Part shown: positions 21,954-32,070 of the stretch, piece by piece
Numbering within the stretch: the first letter of the stretch is position 1
Layout of the letters: every line of letters starts with the position of its first letter
Source of the DNA: Akkermansiaceae bacterium
GTDB lineage: Bacteria > Verrucomicrobiota > Verrucomicrobiia > Verrucomicrobiales > Akkermansiaceae
Direction: 5' to 3'
DNA: 64,000 nt
Assembly (NCBI GenBank): GCA_947491475.1
Contig: CANLKN010000001.1
Span: forward strand, 1-64,000
Made by a program: the position numbers and the translations under genes
The notes under the pieces: generated by a model
Seen by the model: only the letters and a program-made list of their open reading frames with translations
Told to the model about the DNA's origin: nothing
Database searches by the model: none

Positions 21954-23033
21954 ATGAGCAAGAAAGTCTATACCGCCGCTGACATCGAAGCCCTTCTCAA
22001 GGCCGGCAAATCCGGCAGTGACATCCCCGCGGGTGCCGTTCTCACTCCTTCCGCCAAGGATATCCTGCGCGACGGTATCGGTCCGGTGCGTGCCGGTGGT
22101 GCATCCGCCGCAGCCAGCTCCCCCGCCGAGCCGATCCTGCCCGATTACGAATACCACTGGACCCCCGGCAAGGATCCCAAGACTCCGGCGGAAATCGAGG
22201 CCTTCTTCCATTCGCCCGCCATCGTCGCCATCAAGGAGCGCATGGTGGACATCGGCAAGCGCATGTGGGCCCGCGAATACACCGACGGCAACGGCGGGAA
22301 CCTCACCATTCGCGTCGGTGACAACCTCGTGCTCTGCACGCCCACTCTGGTTTCCAAGGGTTTCATGACCGTCGAGCAGATGTGCCTGGTGGACATGGAA
22401 GGCAAGCAACTTGCCGGCAAATACAAGCGCACTTCCGAGTGCATGACTCACCTTGCCATCATGAAGCGCCAGCCCAAGGCCAAGGCCTGCTGCCACGCGC
22501 ATCCGCCGCACGGCACCGCTTTCGCCGTGGCCGGCGTCCAGCCGCCCACCTGCATGATTCCGGAAGCGGAGGTTTTCCTCGGCCAGATCGGCATGGCGGA
22601 CTACCGCACCCCCGGTTCGCCGGCCAATGCCGAGGTCGTCGGCAACGCCGCCGTCGATCACATGGCCGTGCTCATGGTCAACCACGGTGTCATCACCTGG
22701 GGCAAGGACATCGAGGACGCCTATTGGAAGATGGAAAACGTCGAGTCCTACTGCAAAACCGTCTGGGTCGCCTCCCAGCTCAAGGGCGGCCAGCTCCTTA
22801 CCATCACCGGCGGCCAGGCCAAGGAACTCATCGGCCTCCGCAAGTCCCTCGGCATGGACGACAAGCGAGCCAATTGGCAGGAATGCCAACTTTGTGATAA
22901 TTCGGATTTCACTCCCGGCACGGTCTGCCGCATCCCGGACCAGCCTGCTTCCGGCAGCTCACCGAAACTCGATGCCGAAGCCGAGAAACTCGTCCAAGCG
23001 CTCACCGAGCAGATCATCGCGTCGATGAAGTGA
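21954..23033 (+). CDS. Class II aldolase/adducin family protein (fuculose/rhamnulose-phosphate aldolase-like, microcompartment-associated)
   Basis: TDGNGGNLTIRVGDNLVLCTPTLVSKG; CCHAHPPHGTAFAVAG metal-binding His; MVNHGVITWGKD. Confidence 0.92.
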   Translation: MSKKVYTAADIEALLKAGKSGSDIPAGAVLTPSAKDILRDGIGPVRAGGASAAASSPAEPILPDYEYHWTPGKDPKTPAEIEAFFHSPAIVAIKERMVDIGKRMWAREYTDGNGGNLTIRVGDNLVLCTPTLVSKGFMTVEQMCLVDMEGKQLAGKYKRTSECMTHLAIMKRQPKAKACCHAHPPHGTAFAVAGVQPPTCMIPEAEVFLGQIGMADYRTPGSPANAEVVGNAAVDHMAVLMVNHGVITWGKDIEDAYWKMENVESYCKTVWVASQLKGGQLLTITGGQAKELIGLRKSLGMDDKRANWQECQLCDNSDFTPGTVCRIPDQPASGSSPKLDAEAEKLVQALTEQIIASMK

Positions 23034-23091
23034 TGTGGCGGTTGAGACTGGAGCGATCCAGGAAACGCTCCCCGGTTTGGACATGTCTGAA

Positions 23092-23210
23092 CTGTAGCGG
23101 CGCTCTGTGAGCGTCGATGCTCAAGAACCGCGCAAAGCCTCTTCATAGACTTTCTCGTTGGCATCTCAGCCGCAGGGCCAGCCAGCGACGGTCGCAGACC
23201 GCCGCTACAG
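23092..23210. repeat. Palindromic intergenic repeat, copy B (~119 bp)
   Basis: ctgtagcggcgctctgtgagcgtcgatg...cagcgacggtcgcagaccgccgctacag; inverted ends, shared interior with copy A. Confidence 0.8.
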
Positions 23211-24515
23211 TCATCCGATCAAATCCCCGATTGAGCCGAAGTCCGGCGAGAACAGCCGCTTGTAGGTGCGCGCGGCATAACCATCGGTCATGCCGGCTAG
23301 GAAATCGCAGACCAGCCGGGCGCGTGTCGCCTCGTCGGGCGCGGCGCTGATTTCCGCAGCGGTATCCGCTGGCAGGAGCTGGAAGTCCTGGCCGTCGATG
23401 GTGCCGCCCGCGATGTAGCGTTCGCCGAGCACCTGCCACATCTGCCGCAGCATCCGGCTGCCTTTGTGTTCGAGTTGTTTCAACTGCGGCGATAGAAAAA
23501 CCACTTCGAAGGCCAGACGCTTGAACAAGGTGGACTCCGCTTTGACATCCTCATCGATGACGAGCCGGTAGTGATAACGGTTGGTCGCCGCGCTGAGGAA
23601 ATTCACATCCGTTTCCAGCCGGGTGGACTGGATGTAGCGGCCGATGCGCTTGCCGACAAAGGGATCAACGCGCCGCAGCCGGATCGAGCGCATCAGGTCG
23701 CCGAGCGGCGTGCCTTCGCCCGACGAATGACCGTGTTGTTCCGCCCAGGTCTCGATTTTCTCGATGTTGAGAAACCCGGCGCGCACGCTGTCGGAGAGGT
23801 CGTTGAGCGAGTAGGCTGTGTCGTCCGCCCAATCCATCACCTGGCACTCGATCGACTTGAACTTGTCGCGCACAGCGCCGGGAGGCAGCTCTAACGGAAA
23901 GTCATGGCTTCCCATCGCCCAATTGAGATGCGCCTGCTGGTCATCATAAATGAAGTGATGCTCCGGCGTTTCCCCGCTTGCGGTCTTCAGCTCGGACCAC
24001 AGGGATTTGTATTTCAATATGCCGTCGAGAAACGCGCGGCTTGGGTCCATGCCGGCGCGTTTGGCTGAAAAGATCCGCTCGGTGAGCAGCCGCAAGGTCT
24101 GCGCATTGCCTTCGAATCCGCCATGGTGGAGCATCAGGTGGTTGAGCGTGCGTTCGCCCGCATGGCCGAAGGGCGGGTGGCCGAGGTCATGGGAAAGGCA
24201 GACCGCTTCCACCAGATCCGCATCGATGAAGAAATCGTCCTCCAAGGGACCATCCGGCCGCGATTTGAGCCAATGGCAGATCGACTTGCCGATCTGCGCG
24301 ACCTCCAGCGAGTGTGTCAGCCGCGTGCGGTAGAAATCATACTCGCCGCTCCAGAATACCTGCGTCTTGTTCTGCAGTCGGCGGAATGTCGGCGTGTGCA
24401 GCACCCGGTCGCGGTCGATCTGGAACGGCGAGCGGAAATCGCCTGAATCCGGTTTGCCCGAGAGTCGTTGCGTGTCGAAATCCCCGTAGAAGCGGTTGCG
24501 CATGCCGCAGATCAT
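23211..24515 (-). CDS. dgt: Deoxyguanosinetriphosphate triphosphohydrolase-like HD protein
   Basis: FRRLQNKTQVFWSGEYDFYRTRLTHSLEVAQIGKSI; HDLGHPPFGHAGERTLN; DWADDTAYSLND. Confidence 0.92.
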   Translation of the reverse strand: MICGMRNRFYGDFDTQRLSGKPDSGDFRSPFQIDRDRVLHTPTFRRLQNKTQVFWSGEYDFYRTRLTHSLEVAQIGKSICHWLKSRPDGPLEDDFFIDADLVEAVCLSHDLGHPPFGHAGERTLNHLMLHHGGFEGNAQTLRLLTERIFSAKRAGMDPSRAFLDGILKYKSLWSELKTASGETPEHHFIYDDQQAHLNWAMGSHDFPLELPPGAVRDKFKSIECQVMDWADDTAYSLNDLSDSVRAGFLNIEKIETWAEQHGHSSGEGTPLGDLMRSIRLRRVDPFVGKRIGRYIQSTRLETDVNFLSAATNRYHYRLVIDEDVKAESTLFKRLAFEVVFLSPQLKQLEHKGSRMLRQMWQVLGERYIAGGTIDGQDFQLLPADTAAEISAAPDEATRARLVCDFLAGMTDGYAARTYKRLFSPDFGSIGDLIG

Positions 24516-24793
24516 GGAGTGGGTAACCCGGATTCAAATCACGAAATTCGGGTTCCCGTGATTTGCAAGTGAAGGCGGGCTTGGCAGGGTGGGGGACTTC
24601 ATCCGGGTGGATAATCAGTCGAAAACGCGAATTTTCGTCACTTGCCCAGTGACGTGGCCTCGTGCCACCCATGCGCAGCTCAGCAAGGGGAAATTTTTGC
24701 GAAACCACGCTTGCGGGGTATCTGTCATGCACACATAGTCGCGCGCGACCCGACCGGGGCCCAGAGCGGACCGGACGTGATTTCAATCAAGCC

Positions 24794-26551
24794 ATGAGCG
24801 ACACATCTTCGGCGACTGCGGAACTGACACTGCCTAAAGACCTTGCGGCCGCAAACGGCATGGTGAATGTGCAAATCGACGGCGTCTGGCACCAGTTTCC
24901 CAAAGGCACGCGGATGATCGAAGCCTGCCGGAAAGTCGGCACCATCGTCCCACACTATTGCTACCACCCGAAGCTGAGCTCGCCCGGAAACTGCCGGATG
25001 TGCCTCGTCCAGATGGGCATGCCCCCTCGCAGCGCGCCTGGCCAGCAACCGCAGCGCGATGAAAACGGCTACGAGCCGATCGGCTGGATGCCCCGTCCCG
25101 TGATCGCCTGCGCCAACACGGTTTCGGAAAACATGGGCATCCGCACCTCCGGCGAGCTCGTCGAGAAATGCCGCGAGGGCGTGATGGAGTTTCTCCTCAT
25201 CAATCACCCGCTGGATTGCCCGATCTGCGACCAGGCCGGCGAGTGCCGTCTGCAGGAACACTCGGTGGAACACGGCCGCGGTGCCTCGCGCTTCGTGGAC
25301 ATGAAGGTGAAAAAACCGAAAAACGTCGAGATCGGCCCGCGCATCCGGCTCGACGACGAGCGCTGCATCATGTGCAGCCGCTGCATTCGCTTCATGGACG
25401 AGGTCGCTGGTGATCCGGTGCTCGGTTTCACCCAGCGCGGCACCCACACCACTCTAACAGTCCACCCCGGCCGCCTGTTGGATTCCAACTACTCGCTCAA
25501 CACCGCCGACATCTGCCCGGTCGGCGCGCTGACATCGAATGATTTCCGCTTCCAGATGCGGGTCTGGTTTCTCAAAGAAACCCCGACCATCGATGTGAAC
25601 TGCGGCACCGGCACCAACATCACCGTCTGGGCCCGCGGCAATACGATCCACCGCATCACCCCGCGCCAGAATGACGAGGTGAACTCGACCTGGATGCCGG
25701 ACTCCCATCGTCTTAACTTCCACTACATCGATGGCGAGGCGCGCTTCACCGAACCGCTCTCCAAGGTGGATGCCCAGCATCAAGCGGTTTCCTGGACCGA
25801 TGCGCTGAAAACCGCCGCTGCGAAACTCAAAGCCGTCTCGCCCGGCCAAATCGCCATCATCGCCTCCGGCCGCATGACCAATGAGGAGTTGTATCTAACC
25901 AAATCGCTCGCCGCGCAAATCGGCTCCCCTCACCTCTCGCTCGTGCCGCGTTTCGCCGAACCGGACGCCCTGCTCATCGCCGCCGACCGCAACCCGAACA
26001 CCACCGGCGCGAAACTCGTTCTGGAAACCGAAGACCCCTTCGCCAAACTCGATTCGATCCGCGAAGGAGTGCGCTCGGGACAAATCAAGGCGCTCATCGT
26101 GCTCGGCGAAGACCTGGTCACCGACGCCGGATTCCATTTCTCCGACCTCGCCAACCTGGATTTCCTGGTCCAAACCCAGATTCTCGCCAACCCCACCGCG
26201 CTGGCGGCCGATCTGGTGCTGCCCGCCGCCGCCTTCGCCGAGAAACGCGGCTCAATGGTCAACCTCTCCGGCCGTCTCCAGCGCCTCAACCGCGCCGTGG
26301 AGATGCCCGGCCAGGCACGCGACGACTGGGAAATCCTCCGCGAGCTGATCATCGCCCTGTCCGGTGAAAACAACGATATCCATCTGATCGAGGACGTCTT
26401 TAAGGCCATGGCCGAAGCCGTTCCGCCATTCAGCGGACTCACGCTTTCCAAAATCGGCCACCAAGGCACGCAAGTCCTCGAAACCGGCTATCGGATCCCG
26501 CTGCTCGCCAATGAACGCGCCGCCAAGGCCGCAGGACGAATCAATGGGTGA
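24794..26551 (+). CDS. nuoG: NADH-quinone oxidoreductase subunit G
   Basis: IVPHYCYHPKLSSPGNCRMCLV; NHPLDCPICDQAGECRLQEHS; RCIMCSRCIRFMDEVAG; NTADICPVGALTSNDFRFQMRVWFL. Confidence 0.95.
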   Translation: MSDTSSATAELTLPKDLAAANGMVNVQIDGVWHQFPKGTRMIEACRKVGTIVPHYCYHPKLSSPGNCRMCLVQMGMPPRSAPGQQPQRDENGYEPIGWMPRPVIACANTVSENMGIRTSGELVEKCREGVMEFLLINHPLDCPICDQAGECRLQEHSVEHGRGASRFVDMKVKKPKNVEIGPRIRLDDERCIMCSRCIRFMDEVAGDPVLGFTQRGTHTTLTVHPGRLLDSNYSLNTADICPVGALTSNDFRFQMRVWFLKETPTIDVNCGTGTNITVWARGNTIHRITPRQNDEVNSTWMPDSHRLNFHYIDGEARFTEPLSKVDAQHQAVSWTDALKTAAAKLKAVSPGQIAIIASGRMTNEELYLTKSLAAQIGSPHLSLVPRFAEPDALLIAADRNPNTTGAKLVLETEDPFAKLDSIREGVRSGQIKALIVLGEDLVTDAGFHFSDLANLDFLVQTQILANPTALAADLVLPAAAFAEKRGSMVNLSGRLQRLNRAVEMPGQARDDWEILRELIIALSGENNDIHLIEDVFKAMAEAVPPFSGLTLSKIGHQGTQVLETGYRIPLLANERAAKAAGRING

Positions 26552-26561
26552 GAGGTTACAT

Positions 26562-26581
26562 GTTATTTGTTAAAAGTTATT
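26562..26581. repeat. Left inverted repeat flanking the four-helix-bundle gene
   Basis: gttatttgttaaaagttatt; 19/20 identical to the reverse complement of 27001-27020. Confidence 0.8.
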
Positions 26582-26591
26582 AGGAAAAAAT

Positions 26592-27005
26592 ATGGATCGC
26601 GAATCGCTCAGAACGTTTGAAGATCTGGAATGTTGGAAGGCATGCCGGGAACTCCGTGTTTTCGTGGCCCGGAAGTTCTGCAAGGCGCTTCCAAAAGACG
26701 AACGCTACCGGATGGGCGATCAAATCCTGCGTGCGGCCAGATCCACCACCGCCAACATTGCTGAAGGCTGCGGACGCTTCCACTATCTCGACAACGCCAA
26801 GTTCTGCTCGAATGCCCGTGGTTCCTGCTGGGAAACCATCGACCATATGATCACAGCAGCCGATGAAGACCTGGTAAGTGAAGAGATTCTCATTCAAGGC
26901 CGTGAGATTGCCACCAAAGCCGTGGCACTCCTGAACGGCTACATTTCTTACCTCAGAAAAGCCGCCACCACCAAACCCAGCCACGAGGGTGGATCATCCA
27001 AATAA
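26592..27005 (+). CDS. Four-helix-bundle protein, S23/23S rRNA-intervening-sequence (IVP) family
   Basis: TFEDLECWKACRELRVFVARKFCKALPKDERYRMGDQILRAARSTTANIAEGCGR, typical IVP/S23 sequence. Confidence 0.88.
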   Translation: MDRESLRTFEDLECWKACRELRVFVARKFCKALPKDERYRMGDQILRAARSTTANIAEGCGRFHYLDNAKFCSNARGSCWETIDHMITAADEDLVSEEILIQGREIATKAVALLNGYISYLRKAATTKPSHEGGSSK

Positions 27006-27020
27006 CTTCTAACAAATAAC
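27001..27020. repeat. Right inverted repeat flanking the four-helix-bundle gene
   Basis: aataacttctaacaaataac, followed by a further iteration ttctaacaaatt. Confidence 0.8.
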
Positions 27021-27046
27021 TTCTAACAAATTAAACCACTTCCACC

Positions 27047-28306
27047 GTGCCAGACCTCCTCTTCCAACTCGCCATCATCCTGGTGAAAATCGTCGCGCTG
27101 ACGTTCTGCGTCGTGCTGCCGCTCGTTCCCATTTCGGTTTACTTCGAGCGTCGCTTCTGCGCCGTCATCCAGGACCGCGTGGGGCCGAACCGCACAGGCA
27201 TTCCCCTCACCTTGTTAGGCTTCAAGAAGGACTTCCACTTCTTCGGCCTGATCCAGCCGATGGCTGACGGCGTGAAACTCTTCCTCAAAGAGGACTTCAC
27301 TCCCAACTACGTCCGCAAGGCCTTCTATTGGCTGGCACCCGCGCTCACCGTCGCACCGGCGCTCATCACCGTCTGCGTGGTGCCCTTCGGCTCGCCAATC
27401 ACCCTCTTCGGCCACAAGGAAAATCTCGTCATCGCGGATCTCGATGTCGGCCCGCTGTTTGTTTTCGCCGTCTCCTCGCTCACAGTTTACGGCATCACCT
27501 TGGCCGGCTGGTCGTCCAATTCGAAATACCCGCTCATCGGCGGCGTGCGCTCCACCGCGCAGATGATCTCCTACGAAATCGCCCTCGGTCTTTCGATCAT
27601 TCCGGTGCTGCTCTATTTCGGCGAACTCAACCTCGGCAAAATCGTCCAGCATCAGGCTGACCACGGCTGGCTGCTTCTTCCGCTTTGGCAAAATGGCAGC
27701 CTCGGCCTGCCCGATCTGCAAACCGCGCTGTTCTGGATCCCGGCTGTCATCGCCTTCCTCATCTTCACCATTTCCATCTTCGCGGAAACCAACCGCATGC
27801 CCTTCGACCTTCCCGAGTGCGAGACCGAACTCGTCGGCGGCTACCACACCGAATATTCGTCGATGAAATTCGCACTCTTCTTCATGGGCGAATACGCCGC
27901 CATGGTCATCGGCTCGGCGCTGATCGTCACCCTCTTCCTTGGCGGATGGTCGCTCGGCTTCGGCCTGGACAAATACATCGCGGATTTCCATATCGGCGGC
28001 TTCCACTTCGGTGGGCTGATTCATCTCGGCATTTTCATCGCCAAACTCATCGCCTTCATCCTGTTCTTCATCCTCGTCCGCTGGACCGTGCCGCGTTTCC
28101 GCTACGACCAACTCATGAAACTCGGCTGGGTGATCTTCTTCGAGGCCGCACTCATCAATGTCTTTCTCGCGGCGCTCATCATCGCCGCACCGGAGCTAAC
28201 CGCCGCCATCATCGGCATCGGTGCCGTATTGCTCATCGCCGTCACCGCCGCCATCATCTGGGTCGCCAAAGTTTCCGAGGAGCACCCGAAGCCATTGCGC
28301 GCCTGA
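27047..28306 (+). CDS. nuoH: NADH-quinone oxidoreductase subunit H
   Basis: YFERRFCAVIQDRVGPNRTG; ETNRMPFDLPECETELVGGYHTEYSSMKFALFFMGEYA. Confidence 0.96.
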   Translation: MPDLLFQLAIILVKIVALTFCVVLPLVPISVYFERRFCAVIQDRVGPNRTGIPLTLLGFKKDFHFFGLIQPMADGVKLFLKEDFTPNYVRKAFYWLAPALTVAPALITVCVVPFGSPITLFGHKENLVIADLDVGPLFVFAVSSLTVYGITLAGWSSNSKYPLIGGVRSTAQMISYEIALGLSIIPVLLYFGELNLGKIVQHQADHGWLLLPLWQNGSLGLPDLQTALFWIPAVIAFLIFTISIFAETNRMPFDLPECETELVGGYHTEYSSMKFALFFMGEYAAMVIGSALIVTLFLGGWSLGFGLDKYIADFHIGGFHFGGLIHLGIFIAKLIAFILFFILVRWTVPRFRYDQLMKLGWVIFFEAALINVFLAALIIAAPELTAAIIGIGAVLLIAVTAAIIWVAKVSEEHPKPLRA

Positions 28307-28349
28307 CACCGGATTTCAAATCTCAAATTTCAAATTTCAAATCCCCCAC

Positions 28350-28916
28350 ATGGCCGTCATCAAACTCCAGCGCCCCAAGCTCAACTTCGGTGAGAAGATT
28401 TACTTTGGAGCCCTGATCAAGGGCTTCATTCTCACCATGACCCACGCGGTCAAGTCGCTATTGGGCAAATCCGCCAGCGCGGATTCCATGGCTTCCTCCG
28501 GCCTCGGTGTGACCATGCAGTTTCCCGAACAGCGCTGGGATGAACACCTGCCCGAATACTACCGCGGTGCGCCCGCTCTGGTCACCGACGAACAGGGCCG
28601 CGAGCGCTGTGTTTCCTGCCAGCTTTGCGAGTTCATCTGCCCGCCCAAAGCCATCAAGATCATACCAAGCGAAATCCCATCCGACGACCCATGGGCCAAG
28701 GTGGAAAAGCGGCCGAAGGAATTCGATATCGACATGATCCGCTGCATCTACTGCGGCATGTGTGAGGAAGTCTGCCCCGAGCAGGCGATCTTCCTCCGCA
28801 AGGATTATCTCATCACAGGCCTCAAGCGCGCAGACATGGTGCACGACAAGAAACGCCTCTATGAAATTGGCGGCGTCCGCACCGGATTGGTGAACAAATG
28901 GAATGAACTGAAATAA
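28350..28916 (+). CDS. nuoI: NADH-quinone oxidoreductase subunit I
   Basis: Two 4Fe-4S motifs CVSCQLCEFICPPKAI and CIYCGMCEEVCPEQAIF. Confidence 0.95.
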   Translation: MAVIKLQRPKLNFGEKIYFGALIKGFILTMTHAVKSLLGKSASADSMASSGLGVTMQFPEQRWDEHLPEYYRGAPALVTDEQGRERCVSCQLCEFICPPKAIKIIPSEIPSDDPWAKVEKRPKEFDIDMIRCIYCGMCEEVCPEQAIFLRKDYLITGLKRADMVHDKKRLYEIGGVRTGLVNKWNELK

Positions 28917-29479
28917 TGCCCTCTTACCTCTTCTGGCTCTTCTCAACCATCATGCTCATCGGCGGGGCCGCGGTCGTCGCATTCCGCAACCCGGTGTCCA
29001 GCGCCCTATCGGTGGTTACTTGTTTCATCGGACTCGCAGGCTTGTTCATCGGGCTGAGCGCCTTCTTTGTCGGAATCATCCAGATCCTCGTCTATAGCGG
29101 TGCGGTGATGGTGTTGTTTCTGTTCATCATCATGCTGCTCGACCTCAAGGACGAGCAGAAGCGCGCCAAGGGGTTTGCTCCTCTGGCGGCAGGTATCGGT
29201 CTGGCCATCGCCTTTGTCGTCCAACTCATCGGCGTGCTCTCGCGCACCCCGAACAAGGTCGCCCCACCACTTGATGCGCAATCCCTGGCTGCTGCAGCTG
29301 GAAATTTTGTGCCCGGCACCAAAATCGCAGCCGCCCTCAAGGACGGCCGCCTGCCCGATGTGCATCTCATCGGCCACACCCTCTTCACCCAATACAACCT
29401 CCCCTTCCAGATTCTGGGCGTCCTGCTGCTAGTCGCCACGGTCGGAGTGGTGGTGCTTTCGAAAAAACAAGCAGAGTAA
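28916..29479 (+). CDS. nuoJ: NADH-quinone oxidoreductase subunit J
   Basis: FRNPVSSALSVVTCFIGLAGLFIGLSAFFVGIIQILVYSGAVMVLFLFIIMLLD. Confidence 0.93.
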   Translation: MPSYLFWLFSTIMLIGGAAVVAFRNPVSSALSVVTCFIGLAGLFIGLSAFFVGIIQILVYSGAVMVLFLFIIMLLDLKDEQKRAKGFAPLAAGIGLAIAFVVQLIGVLSRTPNKVAPPLDAQSLAAAAGNFVPGTKIAAALKDGRLPDVHLIGHTLFTQYNLPFQILGVLLLVATVGVVVLSKKQAE

Positions 29480-29600
29480 GACAGAAGACCATGAGACAGA
29501 AGACAGAAGAAAAGAATTCGCGACCCTGTTGCCGGGCCGACGCTTTCCCACGCTTGCGTCCTGTCTTCTGTCTTCTGTCTCCAAGTCTTCTGTCTCTCAT
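29479..29600. repeat. Inverted-end element of gacagaagacagaag words (~120 bp) between nuoJ and nuoK
   Basis: Left arm gacagaagaccatgagacagaagacagaagaaaag; right arm ctgtcttctgtcttctgtctccaagtcttctgtctc. Confidence 0.75.
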
Positions 29601-29611
29601 CTACTAATCCC

Positions 29612-29929
29612 ATGGCCACTCTCAACGACTACCTCCTCGTCTCCGGCCTGCTCTTCGCCATCGGCCTGGCGGGCGTAGTGATCCGCCGCAATATCATCGT
29701 CGTCTTCATGTGCCTTGAGTTGATGCTCAGCGCCGCCAACCTCAGTCTGATCTCCTTCTCTCGCTTCAACACCATCAACGGCCTGCCCGACTACAACGGC
29801 CAGATGCTCGTCTTCTTCGTCATCACTGTCGCCGCCGCCGAAGTCGCCGTCGGACTCGCCATCATCGTCGCGCTCTACCGCTCCCGCCAAACCATCCACA
29901 CCGATGAGCTGACCAGCCTGAAAGGATAA
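29612..29929 (+). CDS. nuoK: NADH-quinone oxidoreductase subunit K
   Basis: [52 protein letters not shown]. Confidence 0.95.
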   Translation: MATLNDYLLVSGLLFAIGLAGVVIRRNIIVVFMCLELMLSAANLSLISFSRFNTINGLPDYNGQMLVFFVITVAAAEVAVGLAIIVALYRSRQTIHTDELTSLKG

Positions 29930-29981
29930 GATTTAACCACTGATTTCACTGATTGACTGATCAAAAGACCCCGCTCTTCCC

Positions 29982-31781
29982 ATGACTTTAGCCTGGATTC
30001 TCTTCTACCTGCCGATTGCGGTCGCCGCGGTCAACCAGTTGGTGTTGCGCCGCAATCCACTGGTGCCTTACCTGGCCACGGCGGCGGCGGGCGCCTGTTT
30101 TGTCACCTCGCTGTTGCTGCTCGGCACTACGGAAACCTCCGGATTTTCCTGGGCCACCGTGGGCGGACTGGACATTAAGATCGCCCTCAAGCTCGACCAC
30201 CTCTCCACCGGGATGATGGTGGTTGTCACCGGAGTCGGGCTGCTCGTGCATGTCTTCTCGCTCGCCTACATGAAGAAGGACGAGGCGGTGAACCGCTACT
30301 TCTGCGGTCTCGGTTTGTTCATGTTTTCCATGACGGGCATCGTGCTCTCTGAAAACTTCATCATGATGTTCATCTTCTGGGAACTGGTGGGCCTGAGTTC
30401 CTACCTGCTCATCAGCCACTGGTATCACAAGGACAGCGCCGCGGATGCCGGTAAAAAAGCCTTCCTCTGCAACCGTCTCGGCGACTTCTCCTTCATGATC
30501 GGCGTGCTGCTGCTGTGGGGCATCTCCGGCAGCCTGACCTTCGAAGGGCTCAAATCCTGGGCCGATGGGGGCGGCGTGGCCGCGGCATCGACAGGCGTGC
30601 TGGGTGCCGCCATTCTCTGCATTTTCGGCGGAGCAGTTGGAAAATCCGCCCAGCTACCGCTCCACGTCTGGCTGCCCGACGCGATGGAAGGCCCTACACC
30701 CGCCTCTGCGCTCATCCACGCGGCGACGATGGTGGCGGCGGGTGTTTACATGTTGTTCCGCCTCCAGCTTTCCATCGGTGCCGAAGCTTTTGCCGGATTC
30801 GCAGGCACTACCATCGCTTGGATCGGCGGCCTCACCGCGCTGCTCTCCGCGCTGATGGCGTCGCAGCAGAACGATATCAAGCGTATCCTCGCCTACTCCA
30901 CCTTGTCGCAACTCGGCTACATGATCATGGCCGTTGGCCTGCTCGCGGGCGAGGCCGGCATGTTCCACCTTTACACCCACGCATGGTTCAAAGCCCTGCT
31001 CTTCCTCGGTGCGGGTTCCATCATCTACGCCTGCCACCACCAGCAGAACATCTGGAAAATGGGAGGATTGTTGCGAAAAATGCCGATCACCGCCGCCAGT
31101 TTCGCGGCAGGCACCGCCGCGCTCATCGCAGTGCCCTACGTGACTTCCGGTTTCTGGTCGAAAGAGGAAATTCTCACCGCCGCCTACAATGGAAACAAGT
31201 TCCTGTTCGTAATCGCAGTGGCGGTTGCATTCCTCACCGCCTTCTACATGACCCGTGCCTTTGTGGTCACCTTCCTCGGCAAGCCCAGATCGGACGACGC
31301 TTCGCACGCCCACGAGGTGGGTCCTTTCATGTGGATCCCGTTGGCTGTGCTCGCGATCCTAGCCATCGTTTCCGGCTTCGGATTTGTTAGCGAAAAGCTA
31401 AACGCCACGCGCCCGGAGCACACCGCCAACACCACGGTCCTCATTGCCTCCATCGCCACGCTGGTCCTGGGAGTCGGTGCCGGCTTTGTCCTCTACCGTG
31501 GCAAGGAATCCGATCCTCTATCGATCCCGCTTTTCCGCGATCGCTTCTACTTCGATGGTTTCTACGACAACTTTCTCGTCCGCTATTTCCAAGATGCGTT
31601 CGCCGCCATCATCCACTTCTTCGACGAACTCCTCATCAACGGCCTGCTCGTCGGCGGCCTCAGCCGTGGTGCTGTCAGTGTCGGCAATCTCTTTCGCAAA
31701 CTCCAAGGCGGCCAACTCCAAGCCTACTCCTTCGCTTTCGGCCTCGGAGTGATTCTCGTCATCTATTTTACCGTGTTTTGA
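29982..31781 (+). CDS. nuoL: NADH-quinone oxidoreductase subunit L
   Basis: FIFWELVGLSSYLLISHWY; GKSAQLPLHVWLPDAMEGPTPASALIHAATMVAAGVYM; DIKRILAYSTLSQLGYM. Confidence 0.96.
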   Translation: MTLAWILFYLPIAVAAVNQLVLRRNPLVPYLATAAAGACFVTSLLLLGTTETSGFSWATVGGLDIKIALKLDHLSTGMMVVVTGVGLLVHVFSLAYMKKDEAVNRYFCGLGLFMFSMTGIVLSENFIMMFIFWELVGLSSYLLISHWYHKDSAADAGKKAFLCNRLGDFSFMIGVLLLWGISGSLTFEGLKSWADGGGVAAASTGVLGAAILCIFGGAVGKSAQLPLHVWLPDAMEGPTPASALIHAATMVAAGVYMLFRLQLSIGAEAFAGFAGTTIAWIGGLTALLSALMASQQNDIKRILAYSTLSQLGYMIMAVGLLAGEAGMFHLYTHAWFKALLFLGAGSIIYACHHQQNIWKMGGLLRKMPITAASFAAGTAALIAVPYVTSGFWSKEEILTAAYNGNKFLFVIAVAVAFLTAFYMTRAFVVTFLGKPRSDDASHAHEVGPFMWIPLAVLAILAIVSGFGFVSEKLNATRPEHTANTTVLIASIATLVLGVGAGFVLYRGKESDPLSIPLFRDRFYFDGFYDNFLVRYFQDAFAAIIHFFDELLINGLLVGGLSRGAVSVGNLFRKLQGGQLQAYSFAFGLGVILVIYFTVF

Positions 31782-31821
31782 TCCCATTGACATCATTGCA
31801 ATCATTGATTTCATTACCGCC

Positions 31822-32070
31822 ATGGCCACATCCATTACGATCCGAAACCTGGACGAAAAAGTGAAACAACGCCTCCGCGTCATGGCGGCGACTCATGGCA
31901 AATCCATGGAGGCGGAAGCACGCGACATCCTCACAATTGCTGCCTTCAACCGACCAACCGACTCCTCCTCTTCGCAATCTTCCACCGAGGATGTCTGCTC
32001 GTCCGTTCGGGGCATTTGGAAAGGTCGCTTTACGACGGACGAAATCATGGAAATGACCCGTGGAGAATGA
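31822..32070 (+). CDS. FitA-type antitoxin (ribbon-helix-helix)
   Basis: MATSITIRNLDEKVKQRLRVMAATHGKSMEAEARDIL; ATGA overlap with downstream PIN toxin. Confidence 0.88.
   Translation: MATSITIRNLDEKVKQRLRVMAATHGKSMEAEARDILTIAAFNRPTDSSSSQSSTEDVCSSVRGIWKGRFTTDEIMEMTRGE

Noticed and set aside
27215-28111. 298-aa minus-strand ORF opposite nuoH
   Set aside because: Acidic/charged antisense translation of a hydrophobic membrane protein; artefact.
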